A DNA stretch of 64,000 nucleotides from an uncultured Collinsella sp. (GTDB taxonomy: Bacteria > Actinomycetota > Coriobacteriia > Coriobacteriales > Coriobacteriaceae): positions 1 to 64,000 of the forward strand of contig CALKKS010000018.1 of assembly GCA_937995345.1 (NCBI GenBank), read 5' to 3'. Below are positions 15,938 through 24,640 of the stretch, piece by piece; position 1 is the first letter of the stretch, and each line of letters starts with the position of its first letter. The position numbers and the translations under genes were made by a program. The notes under the pieces are model-generated. The model searched no databases. It had not been told where the DNA came from and saw nothing but the letters and a program-made list of their open reading frames with translations.

Positions 15938-17337
15938 TTAACGGTCGTTTCGTTGCCGATATGAAGTCGCCCCGCACCCCCGATAACGAGGAGCCGGCTG
16001 CCGAGCGCGCCTGCGACTTCCGCCCCGTCGACAAGGGCTTCACCGAGGAGATGGCGCTGGCCGAGGCCGAGCGCTGCCTCAACTGCAAGAAGCCGTTCTG
16101 TGTTGAGGGCTGCCCCGTCAACATCAACATCCCCCGCTTTATCGAGCAGATCCGCGCGAAGGACTTCGGCGGCGCTCTCGATACCATCCGCGAGGACTCC
16201 ATGCTTCCCGCTATCTGCGGCCGCGTCTGCCCGCAGGAGAACCAGTGCGAGGGCAAGTGCATCCGTGGTAAGAAGTCCGAGCCCGTGGCCATCGGCCAGC
16301 TCGAGCGCTTCCTGGGTGACCGCCCCGAGCTCGCTTCCACGCCCAAGATGGCCCCCAAGAACGGCAAGAAGGTCGCCGTCGTCGGCTCCGGCCCGTCCGG
16401 CATCACCTGCGCCGGCGAGCTCGCCCGCAACGGCTTTGACGTCACCGTCTTCGAGGCATTCTTCACCGGCGGCGGCGTGCTGGTCTACGGCATCCCCGAG
16501 TTCCGTCTGCCCAAGGCAGTCGTCAAGCGCGAGATTGACGGCCTGGAGGACATGGGCGTCAAGTTTGAGTACAACTCCGTCGTGGGCAACATGGCCACGG
16601 CCGAGGAGCTCTTCGAGCAGGGCTTCGACGCCATCTACGTGGCGACCGGCGCTGGCCTGCCCAAGTTCCTCAACGTCCCCGGCGAGAACCTGCCCAACGT
16701 CTTCTTCGCTAACGAGTACCTCACCCGCGTGAACCTGATGAAGGCCAACAAGTTCCCCGAGTACGACACCCCCACCAAGCACGGCAAGAACGTCGTCGTC
16801 TTTGGTGGCGGCAACGTGGCTATGGACGCCGTCCGTACCGCCAAGCGCCTGGGCGCCGAGCACGCCATCATCGCCTACCGTCGTACCGAGGACGAGATGC
16901 CCTGCCGTCGCGCCGAGCTGCACCATGCTAAGGCCGAGGGCGTCGAGGTTCTGCCGCTCGTCTCCCCGCTCGAGTTTGTCGCTGGCGAGGACGGCTCCGT
17001 GTGCGCCGTCAAGGTCCAGAAGATGGAGCTCGGCGAGCCCGACGAGTCCGGCCGCCGTCGCCCGGTGCCCATCGAGGGCGCCATCGAGGAGATCCCCTGC
17101 GACGTCGCGATTTCGGCTATCGGCACCAACGCCAACCCCTTCGCTGCCAAGATCGGCGGCAAGATGGAGCTCAACAAGTGGGGCTACATCGTCGCTGACG
17201 AGGAGACCGGACAGACCACCGATCCCCGCATCTGGGCCGGCGGCGACATCGTCACCGGTGCCGCTACGGTCATTCTGGCGATGGGCGCCGGCAAGAAGGC
17301 GGCAGCTTCCATCACCAAGAGCCTGCTGGGCGAGTAA
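15928..17337 (+). CDS. nfnB: NfnB / glutamate synthase small-subunit-like NADPH oxidoreductase
   Basis: A 469-residue flavoprotein. The N-terminal Fer4_20 domain carries two Cys clusters (CLNCKKPFCVEGCP; CGRVCPQENQCEGKC) for [4Fe-4S] centres. The first nucleotide-binding motif is VVGSGPSGITCAGELA and the second VFGGGNVAMDAVRTA. No large glutamate synthase subunit is nearby, while the overlapping nfnA partner is, so the Nfn assignment is favoured over GltD. The start at 15928 follows GAGGAAAAGAGC inside nfnA and implies coupling. A clear terminator follows. Confidence 0.9.
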   Translation: MPLVNGRFVADMKSPRTPDNEEPAAERACDFRPVDKGFTEEMALAEAERCLNCKKPFCVEGCPVNINIPRFIEQIRAKDFGGALDTIREDSMLPAICGRVCPQENQCEGKCIRGKKSEPVAIGQLERFLGDRPELASTPKMAPKNGKKVAVVGSGPSGITCAGELARNGFDVTVFEAFFTGGGVLVYGIPEFRLPKAVVKREIDGLEDMGVKFEYNSVVGNMATAEELFEQGFDAIYVATGAGLPKFLNVPGENLPNVFFANEYLTRVNLMKANKFPEYDTPTKHGKNVVVFGGGNVAMDAVRTAKRLGAEHAIIAYRRTEDEMPCRRAELHHAKAEGVEVLPLVSPLEFVAGEDGSVCAVKVQKMELGEPDESGRRRPVPIEGAIEEIPCDVAISAIGTNANPFAAKIGGKMELNKWGYIVADEETGQTTDPRIWAGGDIVTGAATVILAMGAGKKAAASITKSLLGE

Positions 17338-17365
17338 TCACCTGCAGCACTAGCCATCAAACGGC

Positions 17366-17404
17366 AAAGTCCCCGTCGAGCACACGCCCGGCGGGGACTT
17401 TTTC
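17366..17404 (+). terminator. Rho-independent terminator of nfnAB
   Basis: AAAGTCCCCG pairs with CGGGGACTTT and runs into further T residues. Confidence 0.85.
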
Positions 17405-17420
17405 TATGCCGGTCGCCCCA

Positions 17421-17455
17421 ACCACCACGATGGGGACAGGCATCTTTGTGGTGGT
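17421..17455. repeat. REP-like CCACCAC hairpin (GGGGACAGGCA loop)
   Basis: ACCACCACGA and TTTGTGGTGGT flank TGGGGACAGGCATC. Related copies lie at 24409, 27070, 28677 and 30029. Confidence 0.8.
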
Positions 17456-17478
17456 CTGGGGTCTGGTCGGTCGCTTTG

Positions 17479-17533
17479 TCTCGATCTGTAACACGTGGAG
17501 CCCGTTGAGTATCGTAGTTGTTACAGATCGAGA
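17479..17533. repeat. 55-nt palindromic element, copy 4
   Basis: Arms TCTCGATCTGTAACA and TGTTACAGATCGAGA are exact complements. First of three units starting at 17479, 17559 and 17640 (spacing 80 and 81 nt). Confidence 0.92.
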
Positions 17534-17558
17534 TATTGCGCCAGCCGCCTCCGCTTTG

Positions 17559-17613
17559 TCTCAATCTGTAACAGTTAGAGGCCAAATTCCTCGCTACGTG
17601 TTACAGATCGAGA
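17559..17613. repeat. 55-nt palindromic element, copy 5
   Basis: Second unit of the three-unit array. All 55 bases are identical to copy 7 at 24468-24522. Confidence 0.92.
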
Positions 17614-17639
17614 CGTTAGGTTGGCGACCATTCGGTTCA

Positions 17640-17694
17640 TCTCAATCTGTAACATCTAGAGCCGTTTTGGGCAGTTTGGTGTTACAGATTGAGA
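17640..17694. repeat. 55-nt palindromic element, copy 6
   Basis: Third unit of the array, arms TCTCAATCTGTAACA and TGTTACAGATTGAGA, ending 38 nt before the stop of the large surface protein. Confidence 0.92.
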
Positions 17695-17731
17695 TTTTGC
17701 TAAAGCCGAGGATGGGCGCCGTCACCAAAAC

Positions 17732-20700
17732 CTAGCGCTTGCGACGCTTGGTCGCGGCGATGCCGGCGGCGGATACGGTTGCGCCGGCGATGCCCAGGGC
17801 GGCGACCGTCATCGCGGTGGAGTCACCCGTGCTGGCGAGCTCCGTGCCGCCGGACTTCTTGCCGTTCTTGCCCTTACCCTTGGACTTGTCCGTCGTCACC
17901 GTGGTCGTCGTCGAAGTCGAACCACCCGCAGGAGCCCCGGTACCGCCAGAGCCATCCGCACCGCCACCCTGCTCGCCGCCGCCAGGCGTCGGCTCGGGCT
18001 CCGGCCCGGGCTCCGGCTTGGGCTCAGGTACCGCCTCATCGGTCACCGTAATCATAATGTTCAGACGCTCGGAATACTCGCTGTACGGCATGCCAGGGCG
18101 CTGTGCCGCAATGCGCACATACATATTGCTATCGAGCGCAATAGGCTCGGTGTACTTTACGCGGCCTTCGTCACGGCAGGGACAGGTGTCGTTGGTGGTG
18201 TACCAAATCGTCGCGCCATCCTCGGCCGAAAGCTCCAGCTTCGTACCCTTGGGCACCGTAATGTAGTTCTCCTTGGGCGACCATGCACCAAACGTCGTCG
18301 CACCAATCGTCGCCACCGGTCGCGCCGGTCGCACTGCCTCGGCAGACACGCGAACGTCGACCTGCTTGGACAGCGCCGTGCCGTCCACCGCCGCCGTCAA
18401 CGTCGTCAAACCGGGCAGAGCACCATGTAGCGCAAACGTCGCCGCGCCGTCCTCGCCCGTCACGGCCTGGGTGGCATCGACAGAGCAAATAGCCGAGGAC
18501 TCCAGCCCAACACTAACCTTGGCGCCCGCAAACGGCTTGCCCGCCCTATCGGTCACATGCGCCACCAGCTCAAAATCACTGCCCTCAAGCATGGTCACGG
18601 CCTGCTCCACGTTGAGCTTGAGCTTGTCGGCGCGAACGCCCACGACAAGCTCGCCACTTGTCCAGCGCGCCATGGCCGTGCCGGCGTAGTTGCGAGCACC
18701 GTCGAGCTCAAACGCCACCGTCGAGCCCGCCTCACGCGCATCGGCATAGCGAATACGCAGCACGCGCGACAACGGCTTGCCATTGGGATCGTCCTGCTTG
18801 TCGAGCCACGCATACGTCACGTCGCCCAAGCCCTGCGCGTACAATGCGGCCAGGGCATCGTCGCTCGCATCCATATACTGCGCAAACTCAACCTCGATGC
18901 AATCGGTATAGGCATGGGCCGAAGCCACCTCGGGCGCCGCCGTCGACACCAAACCAATGTTCACCTCAGTCTGAATCGGCGGCACGCGCAGCCAAGCCGA
19001 ACGCGCCTCCTCATACCCGTCCTTGGTCACGCGCACCTGATACCAGCCGGTCGGCGTATTCCAGTTGTAAGCACCGTCCGCACCCGTCGCAAGCGGATTG
19101 TCCTGCTCATACTCCTCGGCATCCCAACGCACTGCATTGGTACCGGCCGCATCGTCGGCGCTCCACAGCTCGACCGTTGCGCCCTCGACCGTATTGGACA
19201 GCAGGCCCTCGTACACCACGCCCGCAGGATCGGGTGCGGCCTTGGCGGCCACATTGCGATAACGCGCCTCGAAGATCGACTGCATCTTCTCGTCCGAGAT
19301 CAAGCCGTCCTTGTTGGCGTTATAGACCTCGGCATCGGTCAGCTCGCCCCAGTTGACCGTAATACGATTCTGGCATGCGCGCTCCACCTGCTCGCAGGCA
19401 ACATCGTAGGCGCATTCGGCATTGGTCAGCTTAATCGCGCGCTCCGAACCCACGCTGGTCGAAGCCGCGTCATAGGCAGCGCCCACCACAGTACCCGCCG
19501 AACCGGCCGTCAGCACGCCGGCGATTGTCATAATGGAGCCCACCGCCACATCGGTGCTGTCGTGGCAGAGCTGGCGATACAGCAGATCCTCAAACGCACG
19601 CGCCTTCTCCATGGCGTCACGCAGCGCGTAAATGCACTTCCAGTCATCCTCGGTCTTCTCGGGCTTGGCAAGCAAGCGCGTATGCTGAAGCTCATAGCCC
19701 TCGCGCTCGCCCTTCACCTTCTGCATGCGGACGTTCACGTTCTCCCAGTTCTTGCTGGCATCGTTCACGCCGTAAATGCCGGTAAAGATGCCGATGCCCT
19801 GGGTCGCCGCGGGAAACGCCTGGCCGGCCGCCTTCCACGCATCGGTCTTAAAGACCTGTCCGAACATCTCGCACTCAATCTTATAGCTCTTGAGCGAACG
19901 GATCGTGCGGATGAGCTTCATATGGGCGCTCACGTCGCCGTTGCGCTTCCAAGCCATAAGCCAGCCGCGAATCGTAGAGTTATTGAGGCTATGGACCACA
20001 TTCCAGTTGTCGTACAGGTTGTCCAGAATGTCACACTGCATGGCGATCGAGTTAAACAGAAGCGCCTGGCTCTTGTTGTTATTGGAGTTCTCGATAAATT
20101 CCGACTCTATATAGGCTGTCTGCTCGCCATCGGGCGCCGCGACCTTAAAGCCCTTGACGGTATCGTCGTCAGCCGCCTTGTAGCTCAGCGAGCTGCCGAG
20201 CGCCTGGCCCAAATCGTTAAACCCGCTCGTCGACTGGCCGTTGTACTCGCTGGCCTTAATGCCCGCACACTTGTTGAGCGCCGCAGCGCTTGCGTCATTC
20301 CAGCTTCCGTATTGGTTGAGCCGGCCGATACCCATCGACTGGCCCACCAGATCCTCGGCCTGCTGGGCAATAAACTCCGCTCGCGATGCATGGTCGACGA
20401 GCTCCTTGATGGCGGCCGCATCCGCCGCATTTGCACCCTGAGCCGACGCGAGCTCCTGGTACCAATCCTCGCCGGTGCCATACGCGTCCTCAAAGATCAT
20501 CTTGTCCACGTTGACGCCATAGCTGTCGCCCTGCTTGGTCAGCAGCGCCGCCGACCCGCCGACCGCGGCCTTGAGCTCAGCCGCAAACTGAGCGGCCTCG
20601 TCGTTGCCAGCATCATCACCCTCGCCTTCGCGAGCAGCAGGGGCACGGCGGGCCTTGCGAGCAGCGCCGCCCTGGGCTTGGCCCTCTTTGCCGTCCTTGT

Positions 20701-23700
20701 CCTCCTCGGCAAACGCATCGGCGACCATCTGATCAATCGCGTCGTTAAACGCCTCGTCGACATCATTAAACGAGTTATCCATCATATACTCGTGCCACTG
20801 CTGCACGGCATTCGAGAACTCCTGCTGGCGCTCCTCGGCCGCGGCGGAATGCTTTTTGGCCGACGCGTTGGCGTCAAAACTCAGCATGGTCATAAGCTGA
20901 GCATTGGAGATGCGGTAGGTCTGCGGCATAAAGATCTGCTCAAAGTTGCCGCAGTTCACATAGGTCGAGTCATTCGCCTTGTTAAACTCGTCGAGCAGCT
21001 TAAGGTAACCCTCGTCCACATACTCCGCCACATAGCGCACATGGGTGCCCTCGCGCGACTTTTGAGTCAGAGGAATCGTCACCGTCTTGCCATCCACGCA
21101 GTCCACGTACAGGTCGAGCGTGTCGGCGGCCTCTTCGTTTCCCACCTCGAGCGTGATATCGAACGTCCAGTAGGCGTTCTTCTTTTGCGGCAGATGATGG
21201 AAGGTCCACAGACTCTTGCCGGTGTCCTTGCCATCCTTGACCAGGCTTTGTGTACCGCCACGATACGTCACATCAAAGTTCCAAACCGAAGCGCCCGGAA
21301 CATAGCGCACATAATTGCGAGCCGTCACCTCTGCGGCAGCGGCGACGTCGGTCGAGCCCACGCGCGCTTCGAGCGTCACACGCTCGGCGGCAAGCGTATC
21401 CTGCGGCAGGTCGTATTCAATCTTGGCACGGCCGAGTTTATTGGTCTTGCCGGTGTACTTTGCAGCCGACGAGCCCGTCCCCACGGTAAGCTGCACGCTT
21501 TTGCCCGGCGCCGCATAAACGTAGGCCACATTGCCCAGCAGGCTGTGAACGTCGGTGCTGTCGACCTCGATGCGCGATCCGCCAACCTCGAGTGTGGTGC
21601 TTCCCAGCGGCAACGTCACCTCGCCCAGCGTAATAAGCGGCGAGATGGCATAGATGTCCGCGGCCTTAGGCTTAAAGCGCACAAACACATCGGCGCCCAT
21701 GCCCTCTTTCATGTCGAGAACGAGGTTGTCGCCCTCCCACGTCGCGTCAGTCCACCATGTACGGGAGCTATCACCGGGGTCGCGAGAGCCTGCGGACACA
21801 TCCTCGACGGCATCCTTGGCCAGCGGAATCTCAATCTTGGCAGCCTGGCTGTCCTTGAGCTCGTAATGAATGCGCAGTTCGGTCTCCACCCCAACGACCG
21901 CAGACGAATCAGCGATAACCGAGCCCGCCGTCAGCCCGCGCTCGGCACGATACGTCTCCACGTCAAACGTGGGGACGTCGAGCGTCACGTCAAGCTGTTT
22001 GCCGTCCTCAATCTTCACCTGCTTTTGCGCGATATGCTTCCCCACGGTCAGCCCTAGGCGGCTAAACGTGGAATAGCTCGTCGCTTGGATGTCGTAGCTC
22101 GTCTTGTTAAAGGCAACGATGGTGTACGAACCGGCCTTAAGGCGCGGCGTCTCGGCCTTCATGATGGGCATGGTGCCATCGTCTTCGTAACCCATCAGAT
22201 AGGTAATGCCATCAGCAACCAGCTTGCCATCGGACGTGCGGAACACCAGCACGCGGTTGGCGCCCTGATAATCACCCTTGGTGGTGACCGTTGCCGTACC
22301 CCAAGGCTTTAGGTCGATATCGACCTTACCGGCCGAGGGCTTCACCGTCGCCGTCGCCCCACCCAGCTTGAGGCTGTCTTTGGGCTCGAGCGTTATCTCC
22401 AGATCCTGGTCCGCGTCGGCAATGGCCTGCGACACCACGAGTGCTGTGCCCTGGATACGGTAGTCGTTTTCCTTGTCGCCCTTGGCAGGTTTGAGCGTCT
22501 TGCCGCCGCTCTTCACCGTCAGATCGATGTTATCGAGACTATCGAGCTCAATGCGTTCGGTCTTATCCTGGCCTGCGACCGGTTCGAGATAGGCCACATT
22601 GAGTTCAATCGCGCGCGAAGTCGGAATCTTGGTAAAGTCCTCCGCCTTAATCTCTCCGATATTCCATGTGCCCGTCATCTGGTCGCCCGGGCGCGCCAGC
22701 ACCATGTCATAATAACCGCCGAGCGAAATGCGCAGGGTGGCTGCTGTCTTGGAGAGAGCGTCCGCTGTAAAGCCGCCGTCATCGCCAACCGCCAGCAGCG
22801 TGGACTGCCCCGCCTGCACGAGTGTAGCCGTCGCGCTCTGGGGAAGTTTGCCCGTCACCTGGACCGCCTCGCCCATCCACTCAAACGTGTAGGCAGGCTT
22901 TGAGGAATCGACGGAGTCCTTGCGATCGGCCACGGCATCGGCAAGCTTTTTGACCATCGAGGGGTTGCCAGCCGAATCGGTCGCATAGGCATAGATGGTC
23001 TGGCCTTCACTAAAGGGAATCGCATACGTTACGCCATCGATTGTCACGCGCTCATTATAGTCGCCCGGATAGCCCGCCTCACCAAACTGAAGATCGGGGT
23101 TCATCACGCGCAGGGCAACGGCATTATGGTTCGTCTCGTTTCCGTATCTCGTGTTCTCAAAAGCTCCCCACTCTATCATTTCCACGCTTTTGGGTAGCAC
23201 AATCTCTTTGCCGGCAATCGCAGGATCAAGAGAGGCGAACGCGAGCGCCCCGATAGATTTGACGCCATCGCCAATCGTCACCGACGACACGTGCGAGCAC
23301 CCGTCAAAGGCATGGCGCTCGATTCGCTCCACCGTGCCCGGCACATTGATCTGCGTAAAGGTGAGTACCGTTGTATCCGAGACATAGAACTGTGGCACGC
23401 CGCAATAGGCGAATGCAAGATAGTCGATAGTTTTGACCGAAGGCGGCAGCGTTGCCACCACATTGTCGTCAAGTTGTTCACATTCCTTAAAGGCCTGCTC
23501 GGGAATCGTGGTAAAGGCCGCGTTGTTGGGCCAGGTTACCGTTTGGAGCGTCTTGCTTTTGTAGAATGCATAGCTCTTGAGCTCCTCGACCGAATCGGGC
23601 AGTGCGATCTCTTTGATGCTGCTGCCGCCCAAGCCGCCAACCGAGCGGACATGCGAATTAGGGGCGAAGGTGATCGATGTGAGCGCAGCGCTTCCCATAC

Positions 23701-24304
23701 CCGTAAGGCTTACGACATTTTTGCCGTCGATGGTCGAGGGCACCTCCAACGTGGTAATGCCCGCGTCGCCATACTCGATAGAAATTTCGTTGGTGACGCT
23801 ATCGATCGAGAAGTAGTACTGCGCGGGGGTCTGCTCGCCGGCCACGTAGCCATCGTCGTATTCGTCCTTTACGCCCGTGGCGCCCTTCGAGGTTGCCCAG
23901 AGTTCAAGTTCCTCGTTCCAGGTCGCCTCGGTGCCGGAAGCCTCCTCTTGCTTTTGCTGCTCGGCGAGCTCCTTGCCCTCGACAAGATCGGTGGCAAGCG
24001 TACCCGCAGGTGCGCTCTCGGTCTGTCCGGCGCCCGTCAGGCCCGCCGCCGATGCAATCTCGGAGGCCGGGGGCGTAGGGGTGTCACCGGCCTCGAGCGC
24101 TGTGGGGTCGGCAGCGCCGGCATCGGGCGCGGCGTCGGCGGGGTCGGCATCGTCTACTTGGTCGACATCCGTCTGCACAAAGGTGCTATCGGTGGTGAGC
24201 ACCTCAGCAAATGCGCCCATAGGCAACGAGCCCGTCACCATGGTGAGGGTCACCGCGGCAATGGTCAGGCGGCGGCAAAGCGCTCGAACAGTAGTCCACC
24301 TCAT
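17732..24304 (-). CDS. Giant LRR surface protein with LASTG wall-sorting signal
   Basis: A 2190-residue secreted, wall-anchored protein. A signal peptide (MRWTTVRALCRRLTIAAVTL, cleavage near GAFA/EV) is followed by an acidic Ala/Asp/Pro linker. BspA-like leucine-rich repeats occupy about 165-390 (SIKEIALPDSVEELKSYAF, VERIERHAFDGC). Long beta-rich regions and a helical middle section follow, the latter with a Gly-rich hydrophobic stretch near 1580. A carboxypeptidase-regulatory-like domain sits around 1700-1780, a Big_1-like bacterial Ig domain around 1895-1990, a chitobiase-C-like domain around 2000-2085, a PEPKPEPGPEP linker, then LASTGD, one membrane helix and KRRKR. The ATG at 24304 has AGGAAAGGA seven bases upstream; a TTG 24 nt earlier lies inside that site's context. 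BspA-type repeats suggest host or matrix binding, an inference. An upstream palindrome (24365-24398) is shared with the next surface gene. Confidence 0.85.
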   Translation of the reverse strand: MRWTTVRALCRRLTIAAVTLTMVTGSLPMGAFAEVLTTDSTFVQTDVDQVDDADPADAAPDAGAADPTALEAGDTPTPPASEIASAAGLTGAGQTESAPAGTLATDLVEGKELAEQQKQEEASGTEATWNEELELWATSKGATGVKDEYDDGYVAGEQTPAQYYFSIDSVTNEISIEYGDAGITTLEVPSTIDGKNVVSLTGMGSAALTSITFAPNSHVRSVGGLGGSSIKEIALPDSVEELKSYAFYKSKTLQTVTWPNNAAFTTIPEQAFKECEQLDDNVVATLPPSVKTIDYLAFAYCGVPQFYVSDTTVLTFTQINVPGTVERIERHAFDGCSHVSSVTIGDGVKSIGALAFASLDPAIAGKEIVLPKSVEMIEWGAFENTRYGNETNHNAVALRVMNPDLQFGEAGYPGDYNERVTIDGVTYAIPFSEGQTIYAYATDSAGNPSMVKKLADAVADRKDSVDSSKPAYTFEWMGEAVQVTGKLPQSATATLVQAGQSTLLAVGDDGGFTADALSKTAATLRISLGGYYDMVLARPGDQMTGTWNIGEIKAEDFTKIPTSRAIELNVAYLEPVAGQDKTERIELDSLDNIDLTVKSGGKTLKPAKGDKENDYRIQGTALVVSQAIADADQDLEITLEPKDSLKLGGATATVKPSAGKVDIDLKPWGTATVTTKGDYQGANRVLVFRTSDGKLVADGITYLMGYEDDGTMPIMKAETPRLKAGSYTIVAFNKTSYDIQATSYSTFSRLGLTVGKHIAQKQVKIEDGKQLDVTLDVPTFDVETYRAERGLTAGSVIADSSAVVGVETELRIHYELKDSQAAKIEIPLAKDAVEDVSAGSRDPGDSSRTWWTDATWEGDNLVLDMKEGMGADVFVRFKPKAADIYAISPLITLGEVTLPLGSTTLEVGGSRIEVDSTDVHSLLGNVAYVYAAPGKSVQLTVGTGSSAAKYTGKTNKLGRAKIEYDLPQDTLAAERVTLEARVGSTDVAAAAEVTARNYVRYVPGASVWNFDVTYRGGTQSLVKDGKDTGKSLWTFHHLPQKKNAYWTFDITLEVGNEEAADTLDLYVDCVDGKTVTIPLTQKSREGTHVRYVAEYVDEGYLKLLDEFNKANDSTYVNCGNFEQIFMPQTYRISNAQLMTMLSFDANASAKKHSAAAEERQQEFSNAVQQWHEYMMDNSFNDVDEAFNDAIDQMVADAFAEEDKDGKEGQAQGGAARKARRAPAAREGEGDDAGNDEAAQFAAELKAAVGGSAALLTKQGDSYGVNVDKMIFEDAYGTGEDWYQELASAQGANAADAAAIKELVDHASRAEFIAQQAEDLVGQSMGIGRLNQYGSWNDASAAALNKCAGIKASEYNGQSTSGFNDLGQALGSSLSYKAADDDTVKGFKVAAPDGEQTAYIESEFIENSNNNKSQALLFNSIAMQCDILDNLYDNWNVVHSLNNSTIRGWLMAWKRNGDVSAHMKLIRTIRSLKSYKIECEMFGQVFKTDAWKAAGQAFPAATQGIGIFTGIYGVNDASKNWENVNVRMQKVKGEREGYELQHTRLLAKPEKTEDDWKCIYALRDAMEKARAFEDLLYRQLCHDSTDVAVGSIMTIAGVLTAGSAGTVVGAAYDAASTSVGSERAIKLTNAECAYDVACEQVERACQNRITVNWGELTDAEVYNANKDGLISDEKMQSIFEARYRNVAAKAAPDPAGVVYEGLLSNTVEGATVELWSADDAAGTNAVRWDAEEYEQDNPLATGADGAYNWNTPTGWYQVRVTKDGYEEARSAWLRVPPIQTEVNIGLVSTAAPEVASAHAYTDCIEVEFAQYMDASDDALAALYAQGLGDVTYAWLDKQDDPNGKPLSRVLRIRYADAREAGSTVAFELDGARNYAGTAMARWTSGELVVGVRADKLKLNVEQAVTMLEGSDFELVAHVTDRAGKPFAGAKVSVGLESSAICSVDATQAVTGEDGAATFALHGALPGLTTLTAAVDGTALSKQVDVRVSAEAVRPARPVATIGATTFGAWSPKENYITVPKGTKLELSAEDGATIWYTTNDTCPCRDEGRVKYTEPIALDSNMYVRIAAQRPGMPYSEYSERLNIMITVTDEAVPEPKPEPGPEPEPTPGGGEQGGGADGSGGTGAPAGGSTSTTTTVTTDKSKGKGKNGKKSGGTELASTGDSTAMTVAALGIAGATVSAAGIAATKRRKR

Positions 24305-24364
24305 GGTCGTTCCTTTCCTGCAAACCAAAAGTCATCCAGCGTAATCGTTGTCCAAAAACAAAGC

Positions 24365-24398
24365 GAACGGTAGGTTCATATATACGAACCTACCGTTC
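24365..24398. promoter_or_regulatory. Operator-like palindrome upstream of the giant surface protein
   Basis: Perfect 13-nt arms GAACGGTAGGTTC and GAACCTACCGTTC surround an 8-nt AT spacer, ending 61 nt before the start codon. The core AGGTTC-N8-GAACCT and the adjacent TCTACCTGCG recur at 27140-27177 before the second surface gene. Confidence 0.65.
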
Positions 24399-24408
24399 TA
24401 CCTGCGCA

Positions 24409-24445
24409 AACCACCACAAAGGGGACAGGCACCTTTGTGGTGGTT
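24409..24445. repeat. REP-like CCACCAC hairpin
   Basis: AACCACCACAAAGG and CCTTTGTGGTGGTT form a 14-bp perfect stem with a GGACAGGCA loop, between the two surface-protein genes. Confidence 0.85.
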
Positions 24446-24467
24446 CTGGACTTGGCCGGCCAGTTTG

Positions 24468-24522
24468 TCTCAATCTGTAACAGTTAGAGGCCAAATTCCT
24501 CGCTACGTGTTACAGATCGAGA
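24468..24522. repeat. 55-nt palindromic element, copy 7
   Basis: Identical over 55 nt to copy 5. Starts 81 nt before copy 8. Confidence 0.92.
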
Positions 24523-24548
24523 CGTTAGGTTGGCAGCCGAACAGTTCA

Positions 24549-24603
24549 TCTCAATCTGTAACACCTAGAGCCCAAATATCTGGCTTGGTGTTACAGATTG
24601 AGA
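24549..24603. repeat. 55-nt palindromic element, copy 8
   Basis: Exact 15-nt arms around a 25-nt centre, ending 38 nt before the stop of the second surface gene, the same offset as copy 6 to the first surface gene. Confidence 0.92.
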
Positions 24604-24640
24604 TTTTGTAAAAGCCGAGGATAGGCGCCGCCACCAAAAC

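Noticed and set aside
15928..17337. Assignment of the large flavoprotein as glutamate synthase small subunit (GltD)
   Set aside because: No large glutamate synthase subunit is adjacent and the gene overlaps an NfnA-type partner, so Nfn is favoured; the alternative is kept in the entry.
17479..17694. The three regularly spaced 55-nt repeats as a CRISPR array
   Set aside because: The repeats are palindromic with variable centres, the gaps between them are not spacer-like unique sequences of uniform origin, only two or three units occur per site, and no cas genes are in the window.
18557..22057. 1166-codon open frame opposite the giant surface protein
   Set aside because: Shadow of a high-GC gene; no family resemblance and no ribosome-binding site, while the minus strand has signal peptide, domains and sorting signal.
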